Below, in pieces: positions 63,401-64,000 of a stretch of DNA of 64,000 nt (position 1 is its first letter; every line of letters begins with the position of its first letter). The notes under the pieces were generated by a model, which saw only the letters and a list, made by a program, of their open reading frames with translations, made no database searches and was not told the origin of the DNA. The DNA comes from Lophius americanus (taxonomy: Eukaryota > Chordata > Actinopteri > Lophiiformes > Lophiidae): assembly GCA_037951165.1 (NCBI GenBank), contig JBBDHG010000485.1, positions 1 through 64,000 of the forward strand, written 5' to 3'. A program made the position numbers and the translations under genes.

Positions 63401-64000
63401 TGAGGTAAGTCTGTTTTTGCAAACATGTGTCAATTTGCTCCAAAAGCACTTAGAAGCAGGTTTCAAGCTAGATATAATAAGATCTGCTTTAAATTGAATG
63501 CATACAGGGTTTATACTAACTTTCATTTTTTTAGCTTAACTCATAAACTTCTAATTTTGGCCTTGTCTCTCTGAGGTAAGTCTGTTTTTGAAAACATGTG
63601 TCAATTTGCTCCAAAAGCACTTAGAAGCAGGTTTCAAGCTAGATATAATAAGATCTGCTTTAAATTGAATGCATACAGGGTTTATACTAACTTTCATTTT
63701 TTTAGCTGAAATCATAAACTTTGTAATTTTGGCCTTGTCTCTCTGAGGTAAGTCTGTTTTTTGCAAACATGTGTCCATTTGCTCCAAAAGCACTTAGAAG
63801 CAGTTTCAAGCTAGATATAATCAGATTTGCTTTAATATGAAGGAATACAAGGTTATTACTAACTTTCATTTTTTAGCTGAAATCATAAACTTTGTAATTT
63901 TGGCCTCGTCTCTCTGAGGTAAGTCTGTTTTTGTAAACATGTGTATATTTGCTCCAAAAGCACTTAGACGCAGTTTCAAGCTAGATATAATCAGATTTGC
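57426..64000 (+). repeat. Diverged satellite, partial copies of the 13-unit family
   Basis: About 38 units. Segments d, e, f and e-like with TTATTTCACATAC recur at three-unit spacing (AATCATATTTGC at about 58325 and 58842). A damaged run of the 13-unit family follows (AGAACCAGG about 59333, RC about 59634 and 59805, short unit 60015). After 60.6 kb units of L1, L2 and L3 alternate without clear higher order. Private changes and indels become common: CTTTATGTGAAGG (about 61421 and 61937), CGGTTAATTTTG, GAGGTTAAGTC, TAGACGCAG. The last 700 bp are mainly L3 units with AAGATCTGC and GAATGCATACAGGG. No non-satellite sequence appears before the end. Confidence 0.88.

Larger units (their letters stand above)
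1..64000 (+). repeat. 172-bp satellite array filling the window
   Basis: The same unit recurs head to tail from the first to the last base. The anchor GCTCCAAAAGCAC recurs every 172 bp almost everywhere (for example at 39076, 39248, 39420, 39592, 39764, 39936 and 40108). About 370 units fit. Orientation is uniform apart from the two micro-inversions and the fold-back patch listed separately. A hand count of one unit gives 54 G or C in 172 bases (31%), with no CpG; some variants carry one CpG in CTCGCTGAG. No unique DNA, transposon or gene interrupts the array, and both ends of the window lie inside it. A unit of about one nucleosome, high homogeneity and higher-order repeats are typical of centromeric satellites. 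That role is inferred; the sequence proves only the repeat. Confidence 0.97.

Noticed and set aside
2100..63793. Many minus-strand open frames of 60-80 codons starting ATG-TTT-GCA-AAA-ACA
   Set aside because: They are one stop-poor frame of the satellite, repeated with every unit. 172 is not a multiple of 3, so the frame shifts each unit and stops follow. No ribosome-binding site, codon bias or known protein motif is visible.
1..64000. CRISPR array
   Set aside because: Repeat and spacer are not separable: the entire 172 bp repeats, there are no unique spacers and no cas genes.
1..64000. Primate alpha satellite (171 bp)
   Set aside because: The unit length is close but the sequence is unrelated as far as I can tell. 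I find no match to the CENP-B box pattern TTCGNNNNANNCGGG, and the array is nearly free of CpG.
1..64000. Hammerhead ribozyme, as found in some satellites
   Set aside because: I do not see the CTGATGA core on either strand in the unit consensus.
1..64000. Promoters (TATA-like ATATAAT motifs in every unit)
   Set aside because: They are a by-product of 69% A+T, recur in nearly every unit and have no gene downstream.

Overview
The whole window is one tandem satellite array. It runs head to tail in a single orientation with a repeat unit of 172 bp, so about 370 units fit in the window. I see no gene, RNA gene, transposon or unique spacer. The unit read from the sequence is about 31% G+C and almost free of CpG. 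Every ATG-initiated open frame is short (at most 105 codons) and is simply the satellite read in a stop-poor frame. Length, homogeneity, multi-level higher-order repeats and absence of interruptions point to a eukaryotic centromeric or pericentromeric satellite from a long-read assembly. The species cannot be read from the sequence. A plant is plausible: the unit length equals that of Tyba of Rhynchospora, and the best-conserved box loosely resembles other plant centromere repeats. This was not tested.

Each unit is a conserved box plus two variable parts. I name the left part L1-L4: L1 carries GAAGGAAAATAAGG, L2 GAAGGAATACAAGG, L3 GAATGCAAACAGGG, and L4 GATACAATAATA with GAATGCAGAC or GAATTCAGAC. 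The right part is RA (TGAAATCATAAACTTTG), RB (TTATATCACATACTCTT) or RC (AAATCACATGC followed by AAGCCTATTTTTGCAAATATCGG). Usual pairings are L1-RB, L2-RA and L3-RA. RC is not seen before about 19.5 kb.

Layout. 1-17.05 kb is a mosaic of L1-L4 units with segmental duplications (859, 689, 2063, about 7.2-7.6 kb and 9289 bp offsets), a duplicated 41-bp micro-inversion, and a scrambled patch with fold-back repeats at 15.2-17.0 kb. 17.05-23.8 kb contains a 12-unit higher-order repeat (2065 bp) in two copies. 23.8-27.9 kb carries a 7-unit repeat (a-b-c-d-e-f-g, 1204 bp) and its 5-unit derivative (b-f, 860 bp). 27.9-39.3 kb is largely a second copy of 17.05-28 kb. 37.9-41.5 kb holds three consecutive 7-unit repeats. 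42.2-48.2 kb holds a 13-unit repeat (2222 bp) marked by a unit with a 12-bp deletion. 48.2-51.4 kb returns to the 7-unit repeat. 51.4-57.4 kb is a copy of 42.2-45.9 kb with an 11-unit version (1878 bp). 57.4-64 kb is more diverged.

The array is therefore organised on three levels: 172-bp unit, 5- to 13-unit repeats, and about 9-11 kb super-blocks. A dense cluster of single-base indels at 32.56-38.83 kb looks like poorly polished assembly rather than biology.
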